Shown piece after piece: positions 6,961 to 15,486 of a stretch of DNA of 64,000 nucleotides. Positions within the stretch are counted from its first letter, which is position 1. The number at the start of each line of letters is the position of its first letter. The notes beneath the pieces were generated by a model. That model was not told where the DNA came from, searched no databases, and worked only from the letters and a program-made list of their open reading frames with translations. Position numbers and translations under genes: made by a program. Origin of the DNA: an uncultured Lachnospiraceae bacterium (GTDB taxonomy: Bacteria; Bacillota; Clostridia; Lachnospirales; Lachnospiraceae); assembly GCA_934394565.1 (NCBI GenBank), contig CAKRQV010000012.1, positions 21,876 through 85,875 of the forward strand, given 5' to 3'.

Positions 6961-7824
6961 ATGTATTCATCTTTGGAAGAACTCATAACCGAGGCAGAAG
7001 AAAAAAACAGAGAGGTCTGGGAGCTGGTACTGCAGGATGATATGCAGCAGCGGGGTGTTGACCGGGAGACCTCCTTTAATGATACAAAGCAGCTGTATCT
7101 GACGATGAAGGCAGCAGATGAGGGCTATGAAGAAGATTTAAGCTCTCACAGCGGTCTTGTGGGCGGCGATGGCCGTAAACTGGCTGTGGCGAGGGAAAAG
7201 GGACAGTTGTACTGTGGTAATTTTATCGGTATGGTGATGGAAACGGCTGTCAAGATGGGCGAGTCCAACGCCTGCATGAAAAAGATTGTGGCAGCACCGA
7301 CTGCCGGTTCCTGCGGGGTTATGCCGGCTGTGCTTTTAAGTCTGCAAAAGGAAAAGGGATTTAGCGATGATCAGATGACAGAAGCATTGTTTGTGGCAGC
7401 CGGAATCGGCGGCGTGATCGCCAATCGTGCGTTTCTGGCCGGAGCCAGCGGCGGCTGTCAGGCGGAGATCGGTTCGGCTTCGGCTATGGCGGCGGGGGCG
7501 GCAGCCTATCTGGCCGGAGGCAATGCCAGACAGATTGCCGATGCGGCAGCACTGGCACTGAAAGGGCTTTTAGGTCTGGCCTGTGATCCGGTGGCCGGTC
7601 TGGTGGAAGTGCCATGTGTCAAGAGAAACGTGATCGGCAGCGTCAATGCGCTGACCAGCGCTGATATGGCAATAGCCGGTATTGTGAGTCGTATTCCGCC
7701 GGACGAGGTCATTGATGCGATGAAGAGCATCGGTATCTGTATGCCAGGATGTCTGAAGGAGACCGGCACAGGTGGTCTGGCAGCGACACCGACAGGTGAA
7801 GCGATCCGCGAACAGATGGCCTGA
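6961..7824 (+). CDS. sdaAA: L-serine dehydratase, iron-sulfur dependent, alpha subunit
   Basis: 287 residues, GGAGGA just before ATG 6961. The catalytic chain holds cysteines expected to ligate the [4Fe-4S] cluster in the motifs NACMKKIVAAPTAGSCGVMP, GASGGCQAEIG and LACDPVAGLVEVPC. Length and motif order are typical of SdaAA. It works with SdaAB in serine catabolism to pyruvate. The last gene of the operon; no strong terminator is visible in the 150 bases before pfkA. Confidence 0.97.
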   Translation: MYSSLEELITEAEEKNREVWELVLQDDMQQRGVDRETSFNDTKQLYLTMKAADEGYEEDLSSHSGLVGGDGRKLAVAREKGQLYCGNFIGMVMETAVKMGESNACMKKIVAAPTAGSCGVMPAVLLSLQKEKGFSDDQMTEALFVAAGIGGVIANRAFLAGASGGCQAEIGSASAMAAGAAAYLAGGNARQIADAAALALKGLLGLACDPVAGLVEVPCVKRNVIGSVNALTSADMAIAGIVSRIPPDEVIDAMKSIGICMPGCLKETGTGGLAATPTGEAIREQMA

Positions 7825-7901
7825 GTGTATTATAGACAAAAAATTGTGTGAAAACCAAGCATTTTGCACAAAAAGTCTGCCGTTCATTTGGCGGGAGGAT
7901 A

Positions 7902-7930
7902 TTGAATTTCTGAGGAATGTATGCTAGGAT
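7902..7930 (+). promoter_or_regulatory. pfkA promoter
   Basis: TTGAAT (7902-7907), 17-base spacer, TAGGAT (7925-7930), 45 bases before the pfkA start. Confidence 0.65.
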
Positions 7931-7975
7931 AAACAAAATGTGTATTGTGTTTTTCATATGGAGGAGTAGTTTATT

Positions 7976-9013
7976 ATGGCAGAGAGTAAAGTAAAGACGA
8001 TCGGTGTTCTTACCAGCGGTGGCGATGCCCCGGGTATGAATGCTGCGATCCGTGCTGTCGTGCGAAGAGCCCTGGCACAGAATATTGCTGTGAAAGGTAT
8101 TCTTAAAGGATACGATGGCCTGATCAATAACGATATGGTAGATATGACCAGCCGTGATGTATCGGATATTATCCAGCGCGGTGGTACGATTCTGTATACA
8201 GCCAGATGTCCGGAGATGCGTACACCGGAAGGTCTGGCTACCGCTGTAGAGAACTGTAAAAAGAATGGTATCGACGGTCTGGTTGTTATCGGTGGTGACG
8301 GCTCCTTTGCAGGTGCACAGAAGCTGGCCAACGAGGGAATCAATGCCATCGGCGTACCAGGTACGATCGATCTGGATATTTCCTGTACCGATTATACGAT
8401 CGGTTTTGATACCGCAATCAATACCGCCATGGAAGCCATCGACAAGATCCGGGATACATCCGCTTCTCATGAGAGATGCTCCGTCATCGAGGTTATGGGA
8501 CGTCATGCCGGCTATATCGCCCTGTGGTGCGGTATCGCCAACGGTGCGGACGATATCCTGCTTCCGGAATACTATGATTATGATGAGCAGAAGCTGATCG
8601 ACAAGATCATCCTCAACCGTTCCAGAGGTAAGACTCACCATATTATCATCAATGCCGAGGGTATCGGACATTCTGCCAGCATGGCAAAGCGCATTGAGGC
8701 GGCCACAGGTATTGAGACCCGTGCGACGATCCTTGGCCATATGCAGCGTGGCGGATCCCCGAGCTGTCGTGATCGTTTCTTTGCTTCCCTGATGGGTGCG
8801 TATGCTGTAGATCTGCTGCGCAGAGGCGAGACAAAGCGTATCGTGGGTATCAAGAGCGGAGAGATCGTTGACTTTGATATCAACGAAGGTCTGGCTATGC
8901 AAAAGCAGGTATCCAGAGAGCAGTATGAGATCGCACAGACGCTGTCCTACAGCTATGGCGATTTTAATCTGGGTGCAGCAGGCACCATCAATCCGCTGAA
9001 GAGTAAATTCTAA
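7976..9013 (+). CDS. pfkA: ATP-dependent 6-phosphofructokinase
   Basis: 345 residues with GGAGGAG upstream of ATG 7976. The ATP-binding loop is TSGGDAPGMNAAIR (residues 13-26). GGDGS (106-110) carries the glycine that marks ATP-type rather than pyrophosphate-type enzymes. The catalytic loop reads PGTIDLD (about 128-134), followed by TDYTIGFDTA and EVMGRHAG. It phosphorylates fructose 6-phosphate, the committed step of glycolysis, in the cytoplasm. The TIDND loop of E. coli PfkA is TIDLD here. The protein is about 25 residues longer than E. coli PfkA. Monocistronic, with its own promoter and terminator. Confidence 0.97.
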   Translation: MAESKVKTIGVLTSGGDAPGMNAAIRAVVRRALAQNIAVKGILKGYDGLINNDMVDMTSRDVSDIIQRGGTILYTARCPEMRTPEGLATAVENCKKNGIDGLVVIGGDGSFAGAQKLANEGINAIGVPGTIDLDISCTDYTIGFDTAINTAMEAIDKIRDTSASHERCSVIEVMGRHAGYIALWCGIANGADDILLPEYYDYDEQKLIDKIILNRSRGKTHHIIINAEGIGHSASMAKRIEAATGIETRATILGHMQRGGSPSCRDRFFASLMGAYAVDLLRRGETKRIVGIKSGEIVDFDINEGLAMQKQVSREQYEIAQTLSYSYGDFNLGAAGTINPLKSKF

Positions 9014-9029
9014 ATGCAGAACTTTTCAG

Positions 9030-9088
9030 GCTGCCACCAAAGCGGTTCTTCCCGTTACAGGATGATCGCCGGGTGTGGCAGCTTTTTT
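9030..9088 (+). terminator. pfkA terminator
   Basis: GCTGCCAC (9030-9037) pairs with GTGGCAGC (9075-9082) across a 37-base loop and is followed by TTTTTT. Confidence 0.75.
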
Positions 9089-9202
9089 ATGCGGGCGACG
9101 AGCCAAAGTCCGTGCCTGCACGGGATCCTGGCGAGTGCAAGTATACAGGCAACGCTGTCCTTATGAAACAGATGGACTGAAGAGAGGGAGAAAGAAGGAG
9201 TT

Positions 9203-11047
9203 ATGACGAAAGAAGAAGTATTGCAGCAATTATATGGCTATGCTTCCTTCCGGCCGGGACAGGCAGAGCTGATTGATGCGACGCTGGCCGGGCAGGATGT
9301 CTTTGGCATCATGCCGACGGGGGCGGGAAAGTCGGTCTGCTACCAGATTCCGGCCCTGATGCTTCCCGGCATTACACTGGTAGTGTCTCCACTGATCTCT
9401 CTGATGAAGGATCAGGTCAGTGCGCTGAACCAGATGGGCGTTCATGCGGCGTACTTAAACAGTTCACTGACATCCGGGCAGTATATGAAAGCCCTGCAAC
9501 TGGCCAAAAGAGGGCAGTATAAGCTGATCTATGTGGCACCGGAGAGGCTTCTGACAGAGTCTTTCCTGGATTTTGCCCGGTATGCGGATATTTCCCTGCT
9601 GGCTGTGGATGAGGCCCACTGCGTATCCCAGTGGGGGCAGGATTTCCGCCCGAGTTATCTGCGCATCCGGGAATTTGTGGAAGCGCTTTCCAAAAGACCG
9701 CTCATGGCGGCTTATACAGCGACGGCCACAAAGGCAGTGCGTGACGATTGCATCGGGATGCTGGGGCTTAAGGATCCGGTGATAAAAACGACCGGGTTTG
9801 ACCGGGAAAATCTGTATTTTGAAGTGCGGCAGCCCGCAGACAAACAGAAGGAGCTTTTACAGATTTTGTCAGAACACCGGACGGAGAGTGGTATCATCTA
9901 CTGTGCCACCCGCAAGAATGTCGAGGAGATCTGTGACCGTCTGATCCGGGAAGGCTACAGGGCCACCCGTTACCATGCCGGACTGTCGGATGAGGAACGG
10001 TCGAAGAATCAGGAGGATTTCCTTTACGATATCTGCCCTGTTATGGTGGCGACCAATGCTTTTGGTATGGGTATCGACAAGTCCAATGTCCGCTACGTTG
10101 TCCACTACAATATGCCTAAAAATATGGAAAGCTATTATCAGGAGGCCGGACGTGCCGGAAGAGATGGCGAGGCGGCGGTCTGCATCCTTTTGTATGCCGG
10201 ACAGGATGTGGTGACGAATCAGTTTTTTATCGAACATGCCAGAGAGAATGATGAGCTGGATCCGCAGGAGCTGGCTGTAGTTAAGGCACAGGATGAAAAA
10301 CGTCTCAGGGATATGACCTTTTACTGCTTTACGGAGGACTGCCTCAGGCAGTATATGCTGGCATATTTCGGGGAAAAAACCGGAGAATCCTGCGGCAACT
10401 GCGGCAATTGCTGTGGGGATTTTGAAGTCACAGATGTAACAGATGCTGCCCTGGCGATATTGCGTGCGGTTTTTGAGAGCGGCAGCCGTTATGGGGCACA
10501 GGTGCTTCTCGATGCGCTCAGAGGCAGCACGAGCCAGAAAGTAAAACAGTTTCGACTGGACGAACTTTCAGTATATGGTACTTTGCAGGGCACACCGGTG
10601 CATACATTGCGCCGTATCCTGCATAAGCTGTATGGTATGCTTTTGCTGAAACAGGAGGGCGAAGCGTATCCAGTTGTAAAAATCACGCCGGAGGGCCGGG
10701 AGATGCTTCTGGAGGACGTGCCGGTGCGAATCACAATGCAGACACCCAAAAAGAAACGGGTGGCTTCGAAAAAGACCCGGATGGCAGCACCAAAAGCTGG
10801 TATTGCAGAGACCAAAGCAGATGCATCTATGTTTGAGCAGCTCAGACAGGTACGGCTTCGCCTGGCAAAGGAGCAGCATGTACCGCCCTATATTGTCTTT
10901 TCTGACAAAACGCTGGCGGATATGTGCCGGAAGCTGCCAAAAACCAGAGAGGAGATGCTTTCCGTATCCGGCGTGGGTGAGAAAAAATATGAGCTGTACG
11001 GTGAAGTCTTTCTGGAAGAAATACAGAAGCTGTATGAAGGAAAATGA
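9203..11047 (+). CDS. recQ: ATP-dependent DNA helicase RecQ
   Basis: 614 residues from ATG 9203 with GAAGGAG just upstream. SF2 helicase core: Walker A MPTGAGKS at about 37-44, DEAH box at 136-139 (AVDEAHCVSQWGQDFRPSY), motif VI QEAGRAGRDG. A zinc-binding module (CLRQYMLAYFG...CGNCGNCCG) follows at about 378-405, then a winged helix, a Lys-rich linker and a C-terminal HRDC domain (about 545-612). It unwinds DNA 3' to 5' in recombination and fork repair. All expected domains are present at normal length. Confidence 0.97.
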   Translation: MTKEEVLQQLYGYASFRPGQAELIDATLAGQDVFGIMPTGAGKSVCYQIPALMLPGITLVVSPLISLMKDQVSALNQMGVHAAYLNSSLTSGQYMKALQLAKRGQYKLIYVAPERLLTESFLDFARYADISLLAVDEAHCVSQWGQDFRPSYLRIREFVEALSKRPLMAAYTATATKAVRDDCIGMLGLKDPVIKTTGFDRENLYFEVRQPADKQKELLQILSEHRTESGIIYCATRKNVEEICDRLIREGYRATRYHAGLSDEERSKNQEDFLYDICPVMVATNAFGMGIDKSNVRYVVHYNMPKNMESYYQEAGRAGRDGEAAVCILLYAGQDVVTNQFFIEHARENDELDPQELAVVKAQDEKRLRDMTFYCFTEDCLRQYMLAYFGEKTGESCGNCGNCCGDFEVTDVTDAALAILRAVFESGSRYGAQVLLDALRGSTSQKVKQFRLDELSVYGTLQGTPVHTLRRILHKLYGMLLLKQEGEAYPVVKITPEGREMLLEDVPVRITMQTPKKKRVASKKTRMAAPKAGIAETKADASMFEQLRQVRLRLAKEQHVPPYIVFSDKTLADMCRKLPKTREEMLSVSGVGEKKYELYGEVFLEEIQKLYEGK

Positions 11048-11077
11048 TGCGGCAAAAGGTCCGGATAAGGAGGCAGT

Positions 11078-11947
11078 ATGTTTGGTTATGTAACCGTGCA
11101 TAAGGAAGAATTAAAGATCAAGGAATACGAGACTTACAAGGGCTTTTACTGTGGCGCATGCCAGGCACTGAAACAGGAATACGGTCTGCCCGGGCAGCTG
11201 ACCCTGTCCTACGACATGACATTTCTGACGCTGCTTTTGAGCTCTTTGTACGAGCCGGAACAGAAATTTTCAAAAAAACGCTGCATAGCCCATCCGCAGA
11301 AAAAACGGCTGATGATCGAAAATGAATATTCGGTATACGCTGCCCATATGGGGATTTTGCTGACATGGTACAAGCTTCTGGACGACTGGAAGGATGAAAA
11401 AAAGGCCTCGGCTGTTTTGGGGCTGAGGGCCTATCACCGGGCTTTTGAAAAAGCCAGAGCCCTGTATCCCGAAAAGGATAAAAAAATCCGGAAATATCTG
11501 GGAGAGCTTTCTGCTCTCGAAAAGGCACAAAGCACAGATATCGATCGGGTAGCCGGTACGACCGGCCATCTGCTGGGGGAGCTCTTTGCCGTAAAGGAGG
11601 ATATCTGGCGGGAGGACTTGTATCATACAGGTTTTTACCTGGGCAAGTTCATCTATCTGATGGATGCCTGGGATGACCTGAAAAAGGATGAAAGGACTGG
11701 CAGCTACAATATCCTGCTGTTAAAGCAACAGACGCAGGAAAAGGCCGGCACATTTGACAAAAAGGCGTTTGCGGCTTATGTCGAACAGCTGCTTGTCGGC
11801 ATGATGGCCGCATGCAGTGCTGCGTTTGAACGTCTGCCGCTGGTGCAGGATGTTGCAATTTGCGAGAATATCCTATATGATGGGGTATGGAAGCGATTTG
11901 ACAAGATGAAAGAAGAGGCCGCAAAGGCGGCAAAAGAGACAGTATAA
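11078..11947 (+). CDS. DUF5685-like protein with paired Asp-rich helices
   Basis: 289 residues, AAGGAGG before ATG 11078. All-helical by appearance. It opens MFGYVTVHKEELKIKEYETY and then FYCGACQALKQEYG. Two acidic segments stand out: KLLDDWKDEKK (about residue 100) and LMDAWDDLKKDERTGSYN (about residue 195). They are spaced as in isoprenoid-synthase-fold enzymes, whose two Asp-rich helices bind Mg2+-diphosphate. I recall this layout as the DUF5685 family of Lachnospiraceae, function unknown. It is followed 14 bases later by a J-domain protein. A terpenoid-synthase-like activity is only a suggestion. Confidence 0.7.
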   Translation: MFGYVTVHKEELKIKEYETYKGFYCGACQALKQEYGLPGQLTLSYDMTFLTLLLSSLYEPEQKFSKKRCIAHPQKKRLMIENEYSVYAAHMGILLTWYKLLDDWKDEKKASAVLGLRAYHRAFEKARALYPEKDKKIRKYLGELSALEKAQSTDIDRVAGTTGHLLGELFAVKEDIWREDLYHTGFYLGKFIYLMDAWDDLKKDERTGSYNILLLKQQTQEKAGTFDKKAFAAYVEQLLVGMMAACSAAFERLPLVQDVAICENILYDGVWKRFDKMKEEAAKAAKETV

Positions 11948-11961
11948 ACGGAGAATACCAG

Positions 11962-12600
11962 ATGAGAGACCCTTATGAAGTGCTCGGCGTTTCCAGAAAT
12001 GCCAGCCAGGAAGAGATAAAAAAAGCCTACAGAGAATTAAGCCGCAAATATCACCCGGATTCCTATGTGGACAATCCGCTGGCGGATCTTGCGGAGGAAA
12101 AGTTTAAAGAGGTGCAGGAGGCCTACAAGCAGATCATGGACGGCCAGTCCTCGTACCAGGGTGGCGCTGAATCCTACAACTATGGCAAGTCCTCATATCA
12201 GGGATACCAGCAGAGCTATCAGCAAAGCGGTGAGGTCTACACGGATGTGCGCAATATGCTCAATGCCCGCCGATATTATGATGCACTGAATGTCCTGCGT
12301 CCGATGGGCAATCGCACGGCAGAATGGCATTACTGCTATGCTGTGGCCAGCCTCGGTATAGGCAACAATGTGGACGCATACGACCATGCGACCCAGGCTG
12401 TACAGATGGAGCCCGGCAATATGGAGTACCGCTCCTTCCAGCGCCATCTGCAGAGCCAGAACAGCCGTTATCAGCAGCGCCCAACGTACCAGAATCGTTC
12501 GGGAAATGGCAGCTGCTGCACCGGAGATGCCTGTTGTGATCTGTGGATCGCAGACAGTGTCTGTGAATGTATGGGAGGAGATCTTTGCCCATGCATGTAA
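11962..12600 (+). CDS. J-domain (DnaJ-like) protein with Cys-rich tail
   Basis: 212 residues. The N-terminal J domain (residues 1-60: DPYEVLGVSRNASQEEIKKA, with HPD in KYHPDSY) should stimulate a DnaK-type ATPase. A Gln/Tyr/Ser-rich linker follows (about 62-90), then a TPR-like helical region (about 93-150), then a Gln/Arg-rich stretch. The C terminus is Cys-rich (GSCCTGDACCDLW, then VCECMGGDLCPCM). The zinc-finger and substrate domains of true DnaJ are absent, so it is a co-chaperone for special clients. The stop overlaps the start of the next membrane-protein gene. Confidence 0.88.
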   Translation: MRDPYEVLGVSRNASQEEIKKAYRELSRKYHPDSYVDNPLADLAEEKFKEVQEAYKQIMDGQSSYQGGAESYNYGKSSYQGYQQSYQQSGEVYTDVRNMLNARRYYDALNVLRPMGNRTAEWHYCYAVASLGIGNNVDAYDHATQAVQMEPGNMEYRSFQRHLQSQNSRYQQRPTYQNRSGNGSCCTGDACCDLWIADSVCECMGGDLCPCM

Positions 12601-13136
12601 AGACGAAAAAGCTGACAGTATCGGCCATGCTTCTTGCAGTGTCGGTACTGCTTGTCTATATGGGGAATATGATTGAGAGCAGTACACTGTTTTTCCTTGC
12701 TGCGGCATCCTTTGGTGTGGGGCTGATGCAGAGAGAATACGGGACTGGCAGCGGATTTGTCCTCTGGATCGCCACAGTCCTTCTCGGACTTTTACTGGTG
12801 CCGCAGAAGCTGTATCTGCTTACATATTCTGCCTTTGCCCTGTATATACTGCTTACGGAAAGCATCTGGAACCGTCTGTGCCGGATGCAGGAGGAAAAAA
12901 AGCGCAGGCTTACCTTCCTTATTGCGCGGCTTGTGATTTTCCTGGTGTTGTACATACCGCTTGTCATTGCACTGCCGCGGTTGATTTTAAATACAGCACT
13001 GACACAGAAAGCGGGAAATCTGCTGTACCCGGTACTCATTGGCTTCGGCCTGTGTTTTCTGGTACTGTTTGACAGGGCTTACTGTTATTTTCAGGGTGTG
13101 GTCTGGGAAAAGATCCGACGGGCTCTGAAACTGTAA
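12591..13136 (+). CDS. Hypothetical multi-helix membrane protein
   Basis: 181 residues from ATG 12591, chosen for GGGAGGAG at 12573-12580; an in-frame ATG at 12567 has no such site. It overlaps the J-protein gene by 10 bases. Five or six hydrophobic helices (about 8-27, 30-42, 55-72, 75-90, 107-127, 140-165) with a short basic loop EEKKRRL. No family is recognised. Coupled translation with the J-domain protein suggests a membrane partner. Confidence 0.75.
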   Translation: MHVKTKKLTVSAMLLAVSVLLVYMGNMIESSTLFFLAAASFGVGLMQREYGTGSGFVLWIATVLLGLLLVPQKLYLLTYSAFALYILLTESIWNRLCRMQEEKKRRLTFLIARLVIFLVLYIPLVIALPRLILNTALTQKAGNLLYPVLIGFGLCFLVLFDRAYCYFQGVVWEKIRRALKL

Positions 13137-13247
13137 GGATGGGGAAAGATAAAGGCAGTTTGGCCAGAGCATATAAAAAGGATAAAAAACAGAGTTTTAT
13201 AAAGTGTGACTAAACAAAAATGGTATAGATAGTTGGGGGAACAGACA

Positions 13248-14060
13248 ATGTGGCTTAGTCGATATTTTGTTATCTTTGTGTTGTATAGTATCCTTGGATG
13301 GATTTACGAGTCAACGTTTTGTACGATAAAGGCAGGAGAGTGGAGAAACCGGGGATTTCTCTATGGACCGGTGGTGCCGATCTACGGTGTCGGTGCGGCG
13401 GGAATCTCCATGGTATATGATGCACTGCAGGTGTATGCGCAGGTTACACTGACCTGGTGGCAGGTCTTTCTGATTGGATATCTGGGCAGTATCGTACTGG
13501 AATTTGGCACATCCTGGGTTCTGGAAAAGCTGTTCCATGCAGTATGGTGGGATTACAGCGAGATGCCATTTAACATTCAGGGAAGGGTATGCCTGCCCTG
13601 CTCCCTGGCCTTTGGCGGTGCCGGTCTTCTGGTCATCTACGGCCTTTATCCGGTGATGAATCGTGTGGTAACGCCGGATATTTCGATATGGAAGGAACTG
13701 GTTTCCTTGCTTCTGATGGCGATGATCGCTGCTGATACGGCGCTGACGGTATCTGCGCTGACAGGACTGGCAAAGAGCGTGATCGCTGCGGAGGAGAGCT
13801 TAAACCGTCAGATGGATGTCTTTGTATCTTCGGTAAAGGAAAAGGGGGCCGAGCTGGAGGAAGCCGTCTCTGCGAGCAGGGATAAGCTGATGAACCAGCA
13901 CGTAGAAACAGCGGTACGCCAGATGGGCGGCCTGCAAAAGAGCGCCCTGCGCCGTGTAAAGGGCTTCAAACCGCCGGTTGGCCGAAGCGACAGACAGAAG
14001 GAGTACCTGCAGAAAGTCATGGGATCTATCCGGGTACTGCGGGATAAGGCAAAGAAATAA
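13248..14060 (+). CDS. CmpB/PF06541-like membrane protein (putative ABC-transporter type IV)
   Basis: 270 residues from ATG 13248, with GGGGGA at 13235-13240; a TTG at 13233 is less likely. The N-terminal two-thirds is a bundle of membrane helices with the family pattern YSILGWIYESTFCTIKAGEW, then NRGFLYGPVVPIYGVGA and a WDYS motif. The C-terminal 90 residues are soluble and helical (ESLNRQMDVFVSSVKEKGAE). The family is annotated as putative ABC-transporter type IV, but no partner ATPase is nearby and the real function is unclear. Confidence 0.75.
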   Translation: MWLSRYFVIFVLYSILGWIYESTFCTIKAGEWRNRGFLYGPVVPIYGVGAAGISMVYDALQVYAQVTLTWWQVFLIGYLGSIVLEFGTSWVLEKLFHAVWWDYSEMPFNIQGRVCLPCSLAFGGAGLLVIYGLYPVMNRVVTPDISIWKELVSLLLMAMIAADTALTVSALTGLAKSVIAAEESLNRQMDVFVSSVKEKGAELEEAVSASRDKLMNQHVETAVRQMGGLQKSALRRVKGFKPPVGRSDRQKEYLQKVMGSIRVLRDKAKK

Positions 14061-14082
14061 AACGGATATAAGTATAAAAAGA

Positions 14083-14125
14083 AAAGACCACGATAGCTTT
14101 AGAAAATGAGCTTTCGTGGTCTTTC
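14083..14125. terminator. Bidirectional terminator between convergent genes
   Basis: AAAGACCACGATAGCT pairs with AGCTTTCGTGGTCTTT around a 10-base loop. It lies between the plus-strand CmpB-like gene and the minus-strand Gly/Pro-rich protein gene. Confidence 0.85.
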
Positions 14126-14166
14126 CTATGCATTATACAGTATAAAAGATATCATTGTCTGAGCCA

Positions 14167-15174
14167 CTACTGCCGGGATTTTTTGTTGCGAATGACAATG
14201 ACAACGGTGATGGCAACAATGATCAGAAGAACAACCGCAGCAATCACCATGGGCAGCCGGGTCGGAGCAGAAACAGAAGCTGTTGTGGAAGCACTGGAAG
14301 TTGCTGTACGGTTATCCGAGCTGAAAACGGCAGCAGTCCTTGCAAAGCTCTGGGTGATGACCTCCTCTGCCGAAAGTGAGCTGTCGGCGTATGCGTCGTC
14401 GTAATTGTCCCAGAACTGATCCATCAGGTCACTGTCAATGACTTTGGCGGCATTGCTGCCAAGCAGATAGTAGGCATCCCAGTTTTCGTCACCATTGCTG
14501 TCGTAGCTGTTATGGATTAAAAGCAGGAAATGTCCCTCATCGGTGAATTTCTCATCGTAGATCTTCTGGGCATAGCTGTCGTTTAAGGTCGCTTCCTCTG
14601 TGATGTAGACATAGGGCTGCACACCTGTGGTGGCATAAAAGGATTTCAGGCCGCTAAGGAGCTTTGTGCGGCTCTCGATCAGAGACTGGTCATCCTGATA
14701 ATAATCCGTTTCGGTGCAGAGCGTATCGGAGAGCGGTTCGCGCTGCTTTGTGGCCGTCTGTGTAGACTGGGCTGGCTGTGCAGGCTGTGTATCGTAGCCG
14801 CCGCGATCCTGCCGTATGGTGGAAAAGGCCATGCTGATGATGACAAGCATGATGATAAAGGCCAGAATCGAACCGAGACAGCTGCCTCTTCTTCTGGGCG
14901 GTCTGGGGCCGCCGAACCAGAAGCTGCGGTGCGGTCTGTGCGGGGGTGGCGGAGGCGGCATAAAACCTTCAGGGCCGCCGGGGCCTCCAAATCCGCCGGG
15001 ACGGGGTCCGCCAAAACCACCGCCAGGGCGCGGGCCGCCACCTGGTCTGGGACCGCCAAAACTGCCGCCGCCGGATGGACGGGATCCACCAAAGCTGCCA
15101 CCGCCCCGGGGACCGGAAGAGTGTCCACCGCCGACTCTTGCACCACCGGAATGTGAGCCTCCTGCTCTTGCCAT
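14167..15174 (-). CDS. Membrane-anchored protein with Gly/Arg/Pro-rich N-terminus
   Basis: 335 residues; GGAGGT lies 8-10 bases before ATG 15174. Residues 1-70 are low complexity, built from GG.RPGGG-type repeats, followed by a polyproline run and the basic stretch HRPHRSFWFGGPRPPRRRGS. A membrane helix (about 101-117) leads to an extracytoplasmic domain of some 170 residues, then a second helix (about 307-327) and a basic tail. The outer domain (YYLLGSNAAKVID, HFLLLIHNSYDSNGD) is reminiscent of TPM-type domains, but I cannot assign it firmly. The N-terminus is predicted cytoplasmic and could bind nucleic acid or phase-separate; this is speculation. Confidence 0.75.
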   Translation of the reverse strand: MARAGGSHSGGARVGGGHSSGPRGGGSFGGSRPSGGGSFGGPRPGGGPRPGGGFGGPRPGGFGGPGGPEGFMPPPPPPHRPHRSFWFGGPRPPRRRGSCLGSILAFIIMLVIISMAFSTIRQDRGGYDTQPAQPAQSTQTATKQREPLSDTLCTETDYYQDDQSLIESRTKLLSGLKSFYATTGVQPYVYITEEATLNDSYAQKIYDEKFTDEGHFLLLIHNSYDSNGDENWDAYYLLGSNAAKVIDSDLMDQFWDNYDDAYADSSLSAEEVITQSFARTAAVFSSDNRTATSSASTTASVSAPTRLPMVIAAVVLLIIVAITVVIVIRNKKSRQ

Positions 15175-15245
15175 AGATATACCTCCTGTATGTCACCGCC
15201 TGCATATTCTGATAAAAGACAGACCGGTGCGTTTTTGTTGGATTT

Positions 15246-15274
15246 ATTATACTATAGGCAGGAAAAATTGAAAA
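15246..15274 (-). promoter_or_regulatory. Promoter of the Gly/Pro-rich protein gene
   Basis: On the minus strand TTTTCA, a 17-base spacer and TATAAT (15251-15246), about 70 bases before the start codon. Confidence 0.6.
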
Positions 15275-15310
15275 GAAAAGCCTTGCAGAAAACCGCAGCA
15301 AAAAAGAACG

Positions 15311-15333
15311 GACCGGTATAGGGGTGACCGGTC
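15311..15333. repeat. Small inverted repeat in the divergent gap
   Basis: GACCGGT-ATAGGGGTG-ACCGGTC. It lies between the divergent promoters at 15246 and 15386. It has no T-run. It could be a protein-binding site; the rest of the gap 15175-15486 shows only the two promoters. Confidence 0.4.
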
Positions 15334-15385
15334 TGGAAACAGTATATAAAGGAGGAGGAAAGCAACTGCCCGTCAGTTCACAGCG

Positions 15386-15414
15386 TTGCAATTTGGTCGG
15401 AAATACACTATAAT
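15386..15414 (+). promoter_or_regulatory. Promoter of the COG0523 operon
   Basis: TTGCAA (15386-15391), 17-base spacer, perfect TATAAT (15409-15414). No convincing Zur box is visible around it. Confidence 0.8.
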
Positions 15415-15486
15415 ATACTGTCAGGACTGCGGTTGTGCGTCCTGTTACAGAACAACAGTCAGAACATAACAATGGAGGTGTGTTAT

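Noticed and set aside
14816..15271. Pro/Gly-rich frame on the plus strand
   Set aside because: It is the antisense shadow of the Gly/Arg/Pro-rich head of the minus-strand gene.
15305..15336. ACGGAC next to an inverted repeat before the COG0523 operon
   Set aside because: Here the tag overlaps the stem (GACCGGT/ACCGGTC) and no gene ends nearby; it breaks the boundary rule seen at the five other sites.
15370..15486. Zur-type operator before the COG0523 operon
   Set aside because: I looked for an AT-rich zinc-repressor palindrome and found none convincing.
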